This document shows positions 10,079-18,706 of a stretch of 64,000 bases of DNA, piece after piece. The first letter of the stretch is position 1. Every line of letters begins with the position of its first letter. The stretch is from Aquibacillus rhizosphaerae (GTDB taxonomy: Bacteria; Bacillota; Bacilli; Bacillales; Amphibacillaceae). Position numbers and translations under genes: made by a program. The stretch lies in assembly GCF_030282825.1 (NCBI RefSeq), contig NZ_JASTZU010000048.1, positions 1-64,000 on the forward strand. The letters are read 5' to 3'. The notes beneath the pieces were generated by a model. It had not been told where the DNA came from. It did no database searches and saw only the letters and a list, made by a program, of their open reading frames with translations.

Positions 10079-10627
10079 CTATTGAAAAGTATTTAAACCT
10101 TCTAATTTCCATTGAGCTTCCATTTCTTGTTCATTAAATATACTAGCTGTGACAATAAAATCTTCTTCTATAGATTCTACTTCAAAAACAACTTGGAGCG
10201 AGATGTTTTCATCTGGCTCTAATGTTAGGTCTGAAGGGTTCACATTTTCTGGTAATACACCTTGGTAAGACGCATCTTGGTTTTTACTTGATAATGTAAA
10301 CGCAATCGTTCCTGGATTTAACTCTTTATCTTGGGTTACATTTTTTACGTCAACAACAGCGGTTACCATATAGGGATAATTACTCTCTTCTATTTCATTA
10401 AAGTTAGAGTAAGCTGTTTGTAAAGTAATGCCATATTGTCCCCCTTTCACTCCTGCACCATAGGAAAATGGAGAAGACTCAACTTCATTCATATCCTGTT
10501 GAGCGGATGATTGCTTGTTTTCGTCTTCTTGAACCTCGGTTTCATTAGTTATTTCTGGTTCATTTTGACATGCTGCTAAAAAGAATACAGCTAGTAGTGT
10601 GGTTATTACAGTTAGTTTTCTTATCAT
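10079..10627 (-). CDS. Putative lipoprotein (DUF4352-like)
   Basis: 182 aa with a lipoprotein signal: MIRKLTVITTLLAVFFLAAC, lipobox LAAC with Cys20. A Glu/Gln-rich linker (to about residue 50) precedes a beta-rich domain with VVDVKNVTQDKELNPG and LEPDENISLQVVFEV. This resembles the immunoglobulin-like DUF4352 fold of Gram-positive lipoproteins; the assignment is by resemblance only. A GAGGTG ribosome site precedes the ATG. Probably anchored on the outer face of the membrane. Transcribed alone. Confidence 0.75.
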   Translation of the reverse strand: MIRKLTVITTLLAVFFLAACQNEPEITNETEVQEDENKQSSAQQDMNEVESSPFSYGAGVKGGQYGITLQTAYSNFNEIEESNYPYMVTAVVDVKNVTQDKELNPGTIAFTLSSKNQDASYQGVLPENVNPSDLTLEPDENISLQVVFEVESIEEDFIVTASIFNEQEMEAQWKLEGLNTFQ

Positions 10628-10689
10628 TCTTTCACCTCAATTTGCTCTTTTTTAAAATTAATGTAAAGGACTTTAAAAAGTATTCTTTG

Positions 10690-10870
10690 ATTTATTAAGC
10701 GAAACCAGACCCTAGAGCTCTCATAAATTCTATAACGCTATCCATCCTACAAATAGCTCCTGCACCAGGTCATCTACATTTGCACTGCCACTATAATAAA
10801 TTAAAAAGGATTATATATCTTCTATATAAGTATCAAACCATTTGGTAATCACCTCTGCTTCTGTTTTCAT
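10690..10870 (-). pseudogene. Remnant of an ECF sigma factor gene
   Basis: On the minus strand a good ribosome site (AGGAGGAGCTCC) and ATG at 10870 begin MKTEAEVITKWFDTYIEDI, then a stop codon. The same frame continues SFLIYYSGSANVDDLVQELF before further stops. The DDLVQE segment is the region-2 hallmark of ECF sigma factors, and the first stop stands where a Tyr is usual. Everything after region 2 is missing. A dead fragment. Confidence 0.65.
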
Positions 10871-11121
10871 GGAGCTCCTCCTGAATAACCTTTTCTATTT
10901 ATAAGACGAAACATTTTATATAAAAATTACAGTAAACTGGTTATATATTTGAAATTGGACGTAGTATGAAAAATAAATTGAAGAAAAAAGAGTGAAAAAA
11001 ATGAAACATTTTCGATATTTAATAGGTATGTATATTATAGTATAAGACTTTGTTTTAATTCAGGTTTGAGTAAATATAATTGACCTATATGGATTAAACA
11101 GAATTAAAGGAGGAAGTTATG

Positions 11122-11562
11122 ATGAACCCAGCATGGCTATTTGCTATAGCTACAGTTATAGGCGTATTCGGCATATTAATGGCATTTAAAAACTTGATGA
11201 AGAAAGTTGGCAATAAGTTAGAACAAGGTCAGTCAGTGAGCACAGATTCTATTAAACAGGAGCTTACGAAATTTTTTATTCATGTTGCTTTTGCGGAATC
11301 AGTGCCAATCATATTAATTGTTTTTGCATTTATTCAAATGGAAAGCGTGACAGAAGAAATAAGTATAATTATTCCGCTAGTTATCATTTTACTTGTTGAA
11401 TCCATTGCGTTAATCAATGTGTGGGCTGCGAGAAGAGATATAATAGGATACGAGAAACAGTCAAATCAAGCAAGGAATTCAATAAATTCACTATGTTTTA
11501 TTGGAATAGCGTTACTGTCAGCTATCCCTATTATTTCTATGGTTGGATTATCAATTTTATAA
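11122..11562 (+). CDS. Duplicated ATP-synthase-c-like membrane proteolipid
   Basis: 146 aa with four membrane helices arranged as two hairpins. The second helix of hairpin 1 (FFIHVAFAESVPIILIVFAF) resembles the F-type ATP synthase subunit c helix (FIGVALVEALPII), with a Glu where c carries its ion-binding carboxylate. Hairpin 2 ends FIGIALLSAIPIISMVG, the same motif with Ser in place of Glu. No ATP synthase genes are nearby, so the role is unknown. Starts at 11119 or 11122 are possible after AAAGGAGG. Transcribed alone, with a strong terminator. Confidence 0.6.
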   Translation: MNPAWLFAIATVIGVFGILMAFKNLMKKVGNKLEQGQSVSTDSIKQELTKFFIHVAFAESVPIILIVFAFIQMESVTEEISIIIPLVIILLVESIALINVWAARRDIIGYEKQSNQARNSINSLCFIGIALLSAIPIISMVGLSIL

Positions 11563-11567
11563 TAACC

Positions 11568-11607
11568 ATAAAAAAAGAACGAGCTAAACATAGCTTGTTC
11601 TTTTTTT
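11568..11607 (+). terminator. Terminator of the proteolipid gene
   Basis: AAAAAAAGAAC, AGCT, loop AAACAT, AGCT, GTTCTTTTTTT: an almost perfect stem with a run of seven T. Confidence 0.9.
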
Positions 11608-11649
11608 ACGTAGGAGCAAATTTAATTCATTTTGATTTCCAATCAGTAA

Positions 11650-11843
11650 TTATTAATAATCCGATAAATATTAATCTAATAAGACTTTTAGTTTCCCGGG
11701 ATACAGTACGCCGAGAAATGTTGAAGGTTCACGATAGAGAAGGGAACCTTTCCATTGATTTTATTCGTCAAATCGCAGAGCATGGTAAGGAAAGATGTGA
11801 GTTTGTAATTGTGGAAGGGATCTTGAATAAGAGGAACATTTAA
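11650..11843 (+). pseudogene. Remnant of a P-loop kinase
   Basis: The frame ending at 11843 reads RLLVSRDTVRREMLKVHDRE, then IDFIRQIAEHGKERCEFVIVEGILNK. This matches the middle of small P-loop kinases of the zeta-toxin/uridine-kinase-like type, where VSQDxxRReML and VIVEGIL are typical. The N-terminal P-loop and the C-terminus are absent or out of frame and there is no start codon. A decayed fragment; the exact edges are uncertain. Confidence 0.5.
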
Positions 11844-12017
11844 ACGCCATAACTCTTGCCAAAAAGATTGAATTTGGATTTGATTCTCTTCGTAACTGGT
11901 GGAATCCAATAGATTAAATGATATGTCAGAAGACGATGATTTAAAATGATACTAAATCAACTACAAGGTAAATAATAATAATAGAAATGATGGTATAGTA
12001 ATTGGGATGGTGAAGGA

Positions 12018-12048
12018 AAAGGCCTCTCAATAATACTGAGAGGCCTTT
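12018..12048. terminator. Strong hairpin, possible terminator
   Basis: Perfect 12-bp stem AAAGGCCTCTCA / TGAGAGGCCTTT with a 7-base loop. It is followed by GGGTTAGAAATTT, so the U-tract is weak on the plus strand. It lies between the kinase remnant and the PBP gene. Confidence 0.55.
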
Positions 12049-12303
12049 GGGTTAGAAATTTATTTTTTAACAGTGTGGATGAAATGAATGGTCTCAAATG
12101 CAGACAAATAATCCGTCCTAGTTTATTAGATTAAAGTGATTAAATAGGTTATAACAATGTAGATTAGAAGTACTTACAAGTAACAGAAGGAGATTTAACA
12201 TTTATTTTTAAATATTCTTTGTAATTTAGTACAATAATGTTATAAATTTCCTCTTAAAAGGTGTATAGTGATGTTAGAAATTGTAAAAAAAGGGGTGAAT
12301 CAA

Positions 12304-14415
12304 TTGAAGAAGAAGAAAAAAATACAGATACCCTTTCGTTTAAATATATTATTTATTTTTGTATTCGCCCTATTTTCCTTGTTAATCTTTCAACTTGGAG
12401 TCGTTCAAATACTAAATGGAGAAGAAGCACAACAAAAGATTAATAAGACAGATAATACGTCATCTACTAAACCAGTGCCTAGAGGGAAAATGTTTGATAG
12501 ATTCGGAAGATTAATATTAGATAATGATCCTGTCAAAGCAATTACCTATACTCCATCAAAAAACGGTGAGTCTGCCATGGACCGTTTAGATTTAGCCGAA
12601 AAACTTAGTCAATACATCACAGTGTTAAAAGACAAAAAAGAGTTAACTGATAATGTCCGCGAGAGAGACAAGAAAGAATATTGGTATCTATTAAACACGA
12701 AAGAAGCACAAGGTAGACTAACTAAAAAAGAGCTAGAGGAATTGGAAAATGGTGAACAATATAAATTAATGCTCGAAAGAATCACGCAAGAGGATTTACA
12801 AGCGATTGAATGGACCGATGAAGTATTAAACATTATTTCCATTAAACTAGAACTGGATCAAGCGTCTGAACTTACCCCACATATAGTGGTGAATGAGGGG
12901 ATAACAGAAAAAGAATATGCACAAGTAGCAGAACATTTACCTGAATTACAAGGGATTGATGCTACGACTGACTGGAAACGGAAACCACTATTCGATAATA
13001 CGTTCGCTAGTTTCATTGGGGGAATTACAACCGCTGATGAAGGGATTCCATTTGAAAATAGAGAGTATTATTTAACACATGGATATAGTCGTAATGATCG
13101 TGTAGGTACCAGTGGACTAGAACAAGAATATGAAAGTGTGTTGAGAGGAAAAAAAGAGAAAGTTCAATTCACTATCAATAATTCGGAAGAAATTGTTGGT
13201 TCTGAGGTAGTGATGGAAGGTCAAAGCGGAAATGACCTAGTATTAGCAATGGATATGGAACTCCAAATTGCAGTGGATCAGATTGTAGAAGAAGAATTGC
13301 AAACGGCAATGAGTAGGAATAATAATGGATATTTAGAAGATGCCCTTGTTGCGATGATGAATCCACAGACGGGCGAAATTTTAGCAATGTCCGGTGTACG
13401 TTATGATCGAGAGGATGGAGAGTACAAGGATCATTCCTACCGGGTCATCTATGATGCACACCAACCAGGTTCAGCCGTAAAAGGTGCTACTCTATTGTCG
13501 GGATATGATTCAGGAGTAGTTCATATTGGAGAATCAATACAAGATACAGCTATTAAAATTGCAGGGACACCTGAAAAATCATCCTATTCAGATTATTTAG
13601 GATCACCTACTGACTTAAAAGCTATCGAACGGTCATCAAACGTATATATGTTTAATATTGCTTTACGAATGAGTGGTGCAGATTACCAATATAATCAACC
13701 TCTACGTGGCTTTGACTGGAATTCTTTCCAAACTATGCGAAATTATTTCAATCAGTTTGGTTTAGGCGGAGAGACTGGAGTTGATTTACCTTATGAGGCT
13801 ACTGGCGTGGTAGGACAAGATACGATTGCAGGTAAATTATTAGACCTTGCCATTGGTCAATATGATACGTACACAACCTTGCAATTAGCTCAATATGTGT
13901 CCACTATTGCTAATGATGGGTACAGAATACGCCCACATCTGGTCAATGAAATACGACAACCAGAACCAGAAAAAGGAGAGTTGGGACCAGTTGTGGAGAG
14001 CAAAAATGCGGATGTCTTAAATAAGGTTTCGATGGATGATACGTATCTGGAAAGAGTCCAACAAGGTTTTATCAATGTGTTTCATGGTTCACAAGGGACG
14101 GCAAGAGGTCCATGGGAAGGTTATGAAAAATACAAAGTAGCTGGGAAAACCGGTACAGCTCAAAACCTCCAATATGATGATGGATATGAAACCGAAACAG
14201 AAAATTTATCACTTGTTGGGTATGCTCCATACGATAATCCAGAAGTAGCTTTTGCGATAGTCGTACCTAAAAATAAACCATCGAAGAGCCAATACGCTGT
14301 TCATCATAATATAGGAAAAAGAATCATTGCAAAGTACTATGAGCTTAAAGAAGAAAGGGAAAAAAATGGTGTCGATATAGATTTACTTGATAAAAATGAG
14401 GACACTGAAGAATAA
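12304..14415 (+). CDS. Class B penicillin-binding protein (PbpA/PbpH type)
   Basis: Cell-wall transpeptidase of the elongation type, about 703 aa from a TTG preceded by AAAGGGGTGA. GTG/ATG starts at 12268/12271 add 11-12 residues that family members lack. A short basic cytoplasmic tail is followed by one membrane anchor (about residues 12-35), a dimerisation/pedestal domain (about 45-330) and the transpeptidase domain. Active-site motifs counted from the TTG start: SAVK (Ser390-Lys393), SSN (444-446) and KTG (615-617). Length and motifs match B. subtilis PbpA and PbpH, which act in rod-shape peptidoglycan synthesis. Confidence 0.9.
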   Translation: MKKKKKIQIPFRLNILFIFVFALFSLLIFQLGVVQILNGEEAQQKINKTDNTSSTKPVPRGKMFDRFGRLILDNDPVKAITYTPSKNGESAMDRLDLAEKLSQYITVLKDKKELTDNVRERDKKEYWYLLNTKEAQGRLTKKELEELENGEQYKLMLERITQEDLQAIEWTDEVLNIISIKLELDQASELTPHIVVNEGITEKEYAQVAEHLPELQGIDATTDWKRKPLFDNTFASFIGGITTADEGIPFENREYYLTHGYSRNDRVGTSGLEQEYESVLRGKKEKVQFTINNSEEIVGSEVVMEGQSGNDLVLAMDMELQIAVDQIVEEELQTAMSRNNNGYLEDALVAMMNPQTGEILAMSGVRYDREDGEYKDHSYRVIYDAHQPGSAVKGATLLSGYDSGVVHIGESIQDTAIKIAGTPEKSSYSDYLGSPTDLKAIERSSNVYMFNIALRMSGADYQYNQPLRGFDWNSFQTMRNYFNQFGLGGETGVDLPYEATGVVGQDTIAGKLLDLAIGQYDTYTTLQLAQYVSTIANDGYRIRPHLVNEIRQPEPEKGELGPVVESKNADVLNKVSMDDTYLERVQQGFINVFHGSQGTARGPWEGYEKYKVAGKTGTAQNLQYDDGYETETENLSLVGYAPYDNPEVAFAIVVPKNKPSKSQYAVHHNIGKRIIAKYYELKEEREKNGVDIDLLDKNEDTEE

Positions 14416-14420
14416 CGATA

Positions 14421-14680
14421 GGCTGGGACAAGACTCAGTATAAGGCAATAAAAAAGTGGTACCCTTCCAATTTATAATTGGTGGGTGCCACTTTTTTATT
14501 TTTATAGTTTGTATTTTAAATAAGTAAAAAAAGGATACCATCTGATAAAATTAAAGTAACCACACCATAACTATCGGAGGTATCCTTATGTGTAAAGAGT
14601 ATAACATGAATCAAGTAATCCTTGTTTATAGACCAAAATCTTTTTTGTTATTTCTGGCTAGTTATGTGTCAGCCCAGCCC
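14421..14680 (+). mobile_element. IS1182-family deletion remnant
   Basis: About 260 bp bounded by GGCTGGGACA (14421-14430) and, inverted, TCAGCCCAGCC (ending near 14680), end sequences of the IS1182 type. Inside are the upstream hairpin and a leader ending GGAGGTATCCTT. The transposase start at 14588 reads MCKEYNMNQV, the typical N-terminus of IS1182 transposases, and then loses similarity. Nearly the whole transposase is gone, so it cannot move by itself. No obvious target duplication remains. Confidence 0.6.
14450..14501 (+). terminator. Terminator inside the IS remnant, after the PBP gene
   Basis: AAAAAAGTGGTACCC (14450-14464) pairs with GGGTGCCACTTTTTT (14483-14497), with an inner CCAATT/AATTGG stem. 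It probably once shielded the transposase from read-through and now ends the PBP transcript. Confidence 0.85.
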
Positions 14681-14686
14681 TTTCAT

Positions 14687-15055
14687 TTAATCTTCAGGAA
14701 AAAACCTATTAATTATCTCGTTAGTAGTAGTTCCTTTTGCAGATATGATATGGCGTGAGTAAATTTCTGCACCACTGTCTAACTCATCAATAACCTCATA
14801 ACATTCGAGAAATTTTTCATATTTCCAAAAAACCTGTTCACCATAAATATTATTATATTTATTTTCATTTTTGATTGCTATATCCTCACCTATTAATTCA
14901 GCGTTTTTTCGATTCGATGTTCTAATTAAGTAGTGTCGTTCTTCAAATACTTCTTCCTCACTATGATCTACTTCTTTAAGCTCTATAGGAATATTCTGTT
15001 GACCTGAATTAATAGATTTATATAAAAGATTCACGACAAACCATTTATTTTCCAA
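14687..15055 (-). CDS. DUF4288-like protein, possible immunity protein
   Basis: 122 aa, acidic, soluble. The start MENKWFVVNLLYKSI and the later YNNIYGEQVFWKYEKFLECY plus EIYSRHIIS resemble DUF4288 proteins. The fragment immediately upstream on the same strand ends in a short Gly/Lys-rich tail, the arrangement of a polymorphic-toxin C-terminus followed by its immunity gene. The function is inferred from context only. The start codon follows a weak ribosome site. Confidence 0.55.
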   Translation of the reverse strand: MENKWFVVNLLYKSINSGQQNIPIELKEVDHSEEEVFEERHYLIRTSNRKNAELIGEDIAIKNENKYNNIYGEQVFWKYEKFLECYEVIDELDSGAEIYSRHIISAKGTTTNEIINRFFPED

Positions 15056-15066
15056 TTTAATAATAC

Positions 15067-15216
15067 CTACTTTCTATTATCCTTTTTGTCAAAACGTTTA
15101 TCAGTTAATAACTTCTTTGCTGTTTTTGCATCCTTATTTCCTGTTGAGATTACTTTCTCTCCAGGGCCATAATAAAAAATAGTATTACAAAAATGTCTGG
15201 TAGTAAATGTAATTTC
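15067..15216 (-). pseudogene. Orphan C-terminal fragment (toxin-tail-like)
   Basis: An open frame without a start, reading EITFTTRHFCNTIFYYGPGE ... STGNKDAKTAKKLLTDKRFD and ending KKDNRK, stops 11 bases before the DUF4288-like gene. A stop codon directly precedes it. Its position and composition suggest the last 50 residues of a larger secreted or toxin protein whose body has been lost. I do not recognise a toxin family. Confidence 0.4.
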
Positions 15217-15725
15217 TTAACCTTATGTAAATATTGTTAAAATTATACTATACTGCAGCTAGGCATCAATTGCTCTTTGCGTAAAGAATAAAACTCTTCT
15301 TTTTATTTTCTCATTTAGTAAATAGAAAATATATGTGAAGAAATTTTAATTATTAATAAAGGTAAACTAATGGGCTCAGGTTCAGTGAAAGATTTGGTTA
15401 ATCAAAACTCTTCAGAATTCCACTTAAATAGTGCACCTTTTAAAGTTAGATGCTGCTTATTAAACTAAGGGTTAGCAGTGTTTATTTAGAAGATTCATAT
15501 AGAGACTAAATGGAAGTAAGGATTACATAACAATAATCCTTAGTTATATATCATAAAAATGTTTGGATTTCTAAGAAGGGAAAATCAATCCATGACTAAA
15601 CAAGTCCAAGGAAAAAAATTTCAAAGGCCCCCGTACCGTATTTACAGTAGTAAAGAAATACTACCTAGTTTGTAAAGGTTTTTTATATATAGTAAGTGCA
15701 GTGTATTTTATCCAATGATTTTCAG
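15217..15725. other. Intergenic, no gene seen
   Basis: AT-rich. A 32-codon frame near 15371 (starting MGSGSVKDL) has no convincing ribosome site or family. Confidence 0.3.
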
Positions 15726-15806
15726 TTATTCAAAAAGAATGACGATCTTGTCTTGTTGTTGACTGAGTTTTACTGTTTTATGGTGTGTAAAACCATTTTC
15801 TAGTCA
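15726..15806 (-). pseudogene. Remnant of a Spo0E-like gene
   Basis: On the minus strand the frame LENGFTHHKTVKLSQQQDKI ... LFE ends at a TAA at 15726. The segment TVKLSQQQDK matches the Spo0E signature (xSQxLDK) and the C-terminus of the intact Spo0E-like gene at 22.5 kb. The N-terminal half and the start are missing. Confidence 0.5.
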
Positions 15807-15851
15807 AAACAATATTGTCTCTTTACAAAACAACTTGTACGCACAATGTTT

Positions 15852-15865
15852 TGACAACGCTTACA
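15852..15865 (+). promoter_or_regulatory. cre-like catabolite repression site upstream of the arabinanase
   Basis: TGACAACGCTTACA matches the CcpA consensus TGWAANCGNTNWCA at all positions but one. It lies 70 bases before the start codon, where CcpA would repress the gene when preferred sugars are present. Confidence 0.65.
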
Positions 15866-15935
15866 ATATGTTGTTAACTATAGGAAAGGAGGTTTAGTAA
15901 GTTTCCGAAACGAAAATATAAAGGAGGAGAATTTA

Positions 15936-16898
15936 ATGAAAAAAACAATTGTATGGAAGACGTTATTATTATCCACATTGATGCTCCTAATGCTTGTACC
16001 GATTGCATCAGCTGATTTTTGGGAGGTAACAGGCGATACTATGTTACATGACCCTTCTATTACTCAAGAAGGAAATACTTGGTGGGCTTTTGGAACAGGA
16101 GAGGTTAATCAAAATGGTATTCGCGTGTTACGATCGGATGATGGTTCAAACTGGAATGCAACACCTGTAATTTTTCCGGAACCTCTTTCCTGGTGGAGTA
16201 GGTATGTTCCAAACCATGAAAGTAATCAATGGGCACCCGATGTTCAATATTATAATGGAAGGTATTGGGTTTACTACTCTGTTTCCTCATTTGGTTCTAA
16301 CAACTCACTAATAGGTTTAACTTCAACAGAAAGTATCAACTCTGGTAACTGGAGAGATGATGGCTTAGTTATACGTTCAACCACCTCAGACAACTACAAT
16401 GCAATCGATGGAGATTTGGTTATTGATGAAAATGGAGAACCGTGGCTTTCCTTTGGTTCTTATTGGAGTGGAATCAAGTTAACAAAATTAGATTCAAACA
16501 CAATGAAACCAACGGGACAAATACATTCCATTGCCGCAAGACCTAACGTTTCTGATCATGCTATCGAAGCTCCTAATATCACCTATAAAGATGGTTACTA
16601 TTACTTATTTGTTTCTTTTGATCACTGTTGTCAAGGTGTAGATAGTGATTATAAAATTGCTTACGGAAGATCTGAGAATATTACGGGTCCTTACTATGAT
16701 AAAAACGGTATTAATATGTTAAATGGTGGAGGCACCATCTTGGATGCTGGAAATAACAGGTGGATTGGACCAGGGCATCAAGATGTCTATAATAACAATA
16801 TTATTGTACGACATGCCTATGATGCAAATAATGATGGAGCTCCAAGGTTATTAATTAATGACTTATATTGGGATTCGAATGGATGGCCGAGGTATTAA
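15936..16898 (+). CDS. abnA: Secreted endo-alpha-1,5-L-arabinanase (GH43)
   Basis: 320 aa including a Sec signal peptide (MKKTIVWKTLLLSTLMLLML, cleaved after ASA, about residue 26). A single five-bladed GH43 domain follows, about the length of B. subtilis AbnA. Likely catalytic residues: Asp39 (HDPS), Asp158 (AIDGDL) and Glu211 (AIEAPNI). It hydrolyses the arabinan side chains of pectin outside the cell. The ATG follows AAAGGAGGAGAATTTA. A cre-like site upstream and a pectate lyase gene downstream fit a plant-polymer degradation role. Confidence 0.93.
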   Translation: MKKTIVWKTLLLSTLMLLMLVPIASADFWEVTGDTMLHDPSITQEGNTWWAFGTGEVNQNGIRVLRSDDGSNWNATPVIFPEPLSWWSRYVPNHESNQWAPDVQYYNGRYWVYYSVSSFGSNNSLIGLTSTESINSGNWRDDGLVIRSTTSDNYNAIDGDLVIDENGEPWLSFGSYWSGIKLTKLDSNTMKPTGQIHSIAARPNVSDHAIEAPNITYKDGYYYLFVSFDHCCQGVDSDYKIAYGRSENITGPYYDKNGINMLNGGGTILDAGNNRWIGPGHQDVYNNNIIVRHAYDANNDGAPRLLINDLYWDSNGWPRY

Positions 16899-17548
16899 GG
16901 TTGTTCTAACCAGAGAATGACTAATCTTTTATGATTTAATCGTACATTAATGAGAAAATAGGAAAAAAATGGTGAAGTACTCTCGTTTATTTGGTTTGTC
17001 TGAAGGTTTTATAATATAATCTTCGCAATTAAGGCTTGTCTTAACAAAAAAGTCTGAGGAGGAAGATTCAACTATCATTAATTTGTTGAAATCTTCCTCT
17101 CAGTTTTTTTTAAAGAAGGCTTATACTTCTGATAAGATTGATGATTTAGAAGCTAGTGTTTTAATAATATTTTATAATTAGGAGAAAGTAGATTTGGTCG
17201 TAAAATAGAACTTAGTAATATTCCTACTATACATATAAAAAAGTTGTTACAGGAGCTATTATTGGTTTATTATCTATCTAAATATCGAAGTCGTATAGTT
17301 GTATATTTGATAAAAACTTATTTCCTTGCTGAACTTAATAGTGAAGAGCTAAAGAAAAGGAGGAAACTTTCTCAAATTATTAATCTATAAAATCTGGATT
17401 TGTATATAGAAAATAATCAATATCTCAGGTGTAAAACTACAAAGGCTAACTATCCCAACTATTTTTATAGACTTTTTATCCTTTTTAAGCCTTTAATATG
17501 GTAAAAAATATAAAAAATAACCAATATATGGGAAAATGATTACTAAAA
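16899..17548. other. Intergenic between arabinanase and pectate lyase
   Basis: Holds a strong terminator at 17054-17110. A start-less open stretch of about 67 codons (17180-17389, ending SEELKKRRKLSQIINL) may be a gene fragment; I recognise no family. The rest is AT-rich with no supported feature. Confidence 0.35.
17054..17112 (+). terminator. Terminator downstream of the arabinanase gene
   Basis: CTGAGGAGGAAGATTCAAC pairs with GTTGAAATCTTCCTCTCAG around a 12-base loop, then eight T or more. It lies 155 bases after the arabinanase stop. Confidence 0.85.
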
Positions 17549-17562
17549 AGAAAGCGTTTTCG
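17549..17562 (+). promoter_or_regulatory. cre-like site upstream of the pectate lyase
   Basis: AGAAAGCGTTTTCG fits the cre consensus except at both end positions; the core AAAGCGTTTTC is good. It lies about 105 bases before the start codon. Confidence 0.5.
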
Positions 17563-17667
17563 TGTTAAGGTTTAAGTGAGAAACGAGAAGGGAGGGGTGA
17601 TGTTTTATTCCATCTTCGTCAGTCCTAAATATTATCAAAAATCTTTTGAAAGGGACGTGGGGAAAAA

Positions 17668-18666
17668 GTGAAAAAGAATTTGTTTAGGTCGCTGTCTCTC
17701 AGTCTATTTGTTACACTATTATTTTGTTTGTCGCTTCAAACTGTCTCTGCAAGCACCCCTAATTTCGATATGACAGGTTTTTCCACTCAAAACGGAGGAA
17801 CGACTGGCGGATCTGGTGGGGATACTGTAACTGTTCAAACTGGTGAAGAGCTAGTTCAGGCATTAAAGGACAAAGATAATAATACTCCTTTAACTATTTA
17901 TGTTGATGGTACAATTACGCCTGGCAATACATCTGACAGCAAAATCAATATTAAAGATGTATCAGATGTTTCTGTATTAGGTGTTGGTACAAACGGGGAG
18001 CTTGACGGAATAGGTATTAAAGTGTGGCGAGCGGATAACATTATAATCCGAAATCTCACCATTCATGAAGTGTACACTGGTGACAAGGATGCCATTAGTA
18101 TCGAGGGACCATCAAACAACATTTGGGTGGATCATAACGAACTTTATGCAAGCTTAAATGTGGACAAAGACTATTATGATGGATTATTTGATGTGAAACG
18201 TGATGCTTACCATATCACATTCTCCTGGAACTATGTCCATGATGGATGGAAGGCGATGTTAATGGGATCATCTGATAGTGATAGCAATGATCGAAACATC
18301 ACGTTCCATCATAACCATTTTCAAGATTTAAATTCACGTGTTCCTAGCTTCCGTTATGGCGAAGGTCATTTGTATAATAATTATTTTGAAGGGATTATTG
18401 ATACAGGGATTAATGCTAGAATGGGTGCTGAACTGCTTGTCGAGAATAATGTATTTGAAAATTCAAAGGATCCTTTAGGTGCCTGGTATAGTAGTTCCCC
18501 AGGTTACTGGAATGTTGCTAATAACATATATACAAACAGTTCTGGCAGTCAGCCAACGACCTCTACCACAAATTATACAGTTCCGTATAATTATACGCTA
18601 ACACCTGTTAATGATGTAAAATCAGTAGTTACGCAATATGCTGGGGTAGGAATTGTTCAGCCTTAG
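17668..18666 (+). CDS. Secreted pectate lyase (PL1)
   Basis: 332 aa starting at GTG, with a signal peptide [20 protein letters not shown] ... VSAS. A glycine-rich linker leads into a right-handed beta-helix. Pectate lyase family 1 motifs: [12 protein letters not shown] (calcium-binding Asp), [20 protein letters not shown] and RVPSFR, the RxPxxR motif with the catalytic Arg at about residue 224. It cleaves polygalacturonate by calcium-dependent beta-elimination outside the cell. A cre-like site upstream and a neighbouring arabinanase suggest co-regulated pectin use. Confidence 0.93.
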   Translation: MKKNLFRSLSLSLFVTLLFCLSLQTVSASTPNFDMTGFSTQNGGTTGGSGGDTVTVQTGEELVQALKDKDNNTPLTIYVDGTITPGNTSDSKINIKDVSDVSVLGVGTNGELDGIGIKVWRADNIIIRNLTIHEVYTGDKDAISIEGPSNNIWVDHNELYASLNVDKDYYDGLFDVKRDAYHITFSWNYVHDGWKAMLMGSSDSDSNDRNITFHHNHFQDLNSRVPSFRYGEGHLYNNYFEGIIDTGINARMGAELLVENNVFENSKDPLGAWYSSSPGYWNVANNIYTNSSGSQPTTSTTNYTVPYNYTLTPVNDVKSVVTQYAGVGIVQP

Positions 18667-18673
18667 TTAATGA

Positions 18674-18706
18674 GGAGGGTGTCATTTTAGTGATACCCTC
18701 CTTTTG
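18674..18706 (+). terminator. Terminator of the pectate lyase gene
   Basis: GGAGGGTGTCA / TGATACCCTCC (one G-T pair), loop TTTTAG, then TTTTG, 8 bases after the stop. Confidence 0.85.

Noticed and set aside
11421..11649. Open frame continuing leftward from the kinase remnant
   Set aside because: This part overlaps the proteolipid gene in another frame and its terminator; only the segment after about 11650 resembles a kinase.
12268..12303. Earlier GTG/ATG starts for the PBP
   Set aside because: They add residues not found in PbpA/PbpH proteins, and the TTG at 12304 has a better ribosome site; still possible.
17180..17389. Sixty-seven-codon open stretch ending KKRRKLSQIINL
   Set aside because: No start codon or recognised family; may be a fragment, not supported as a gene.
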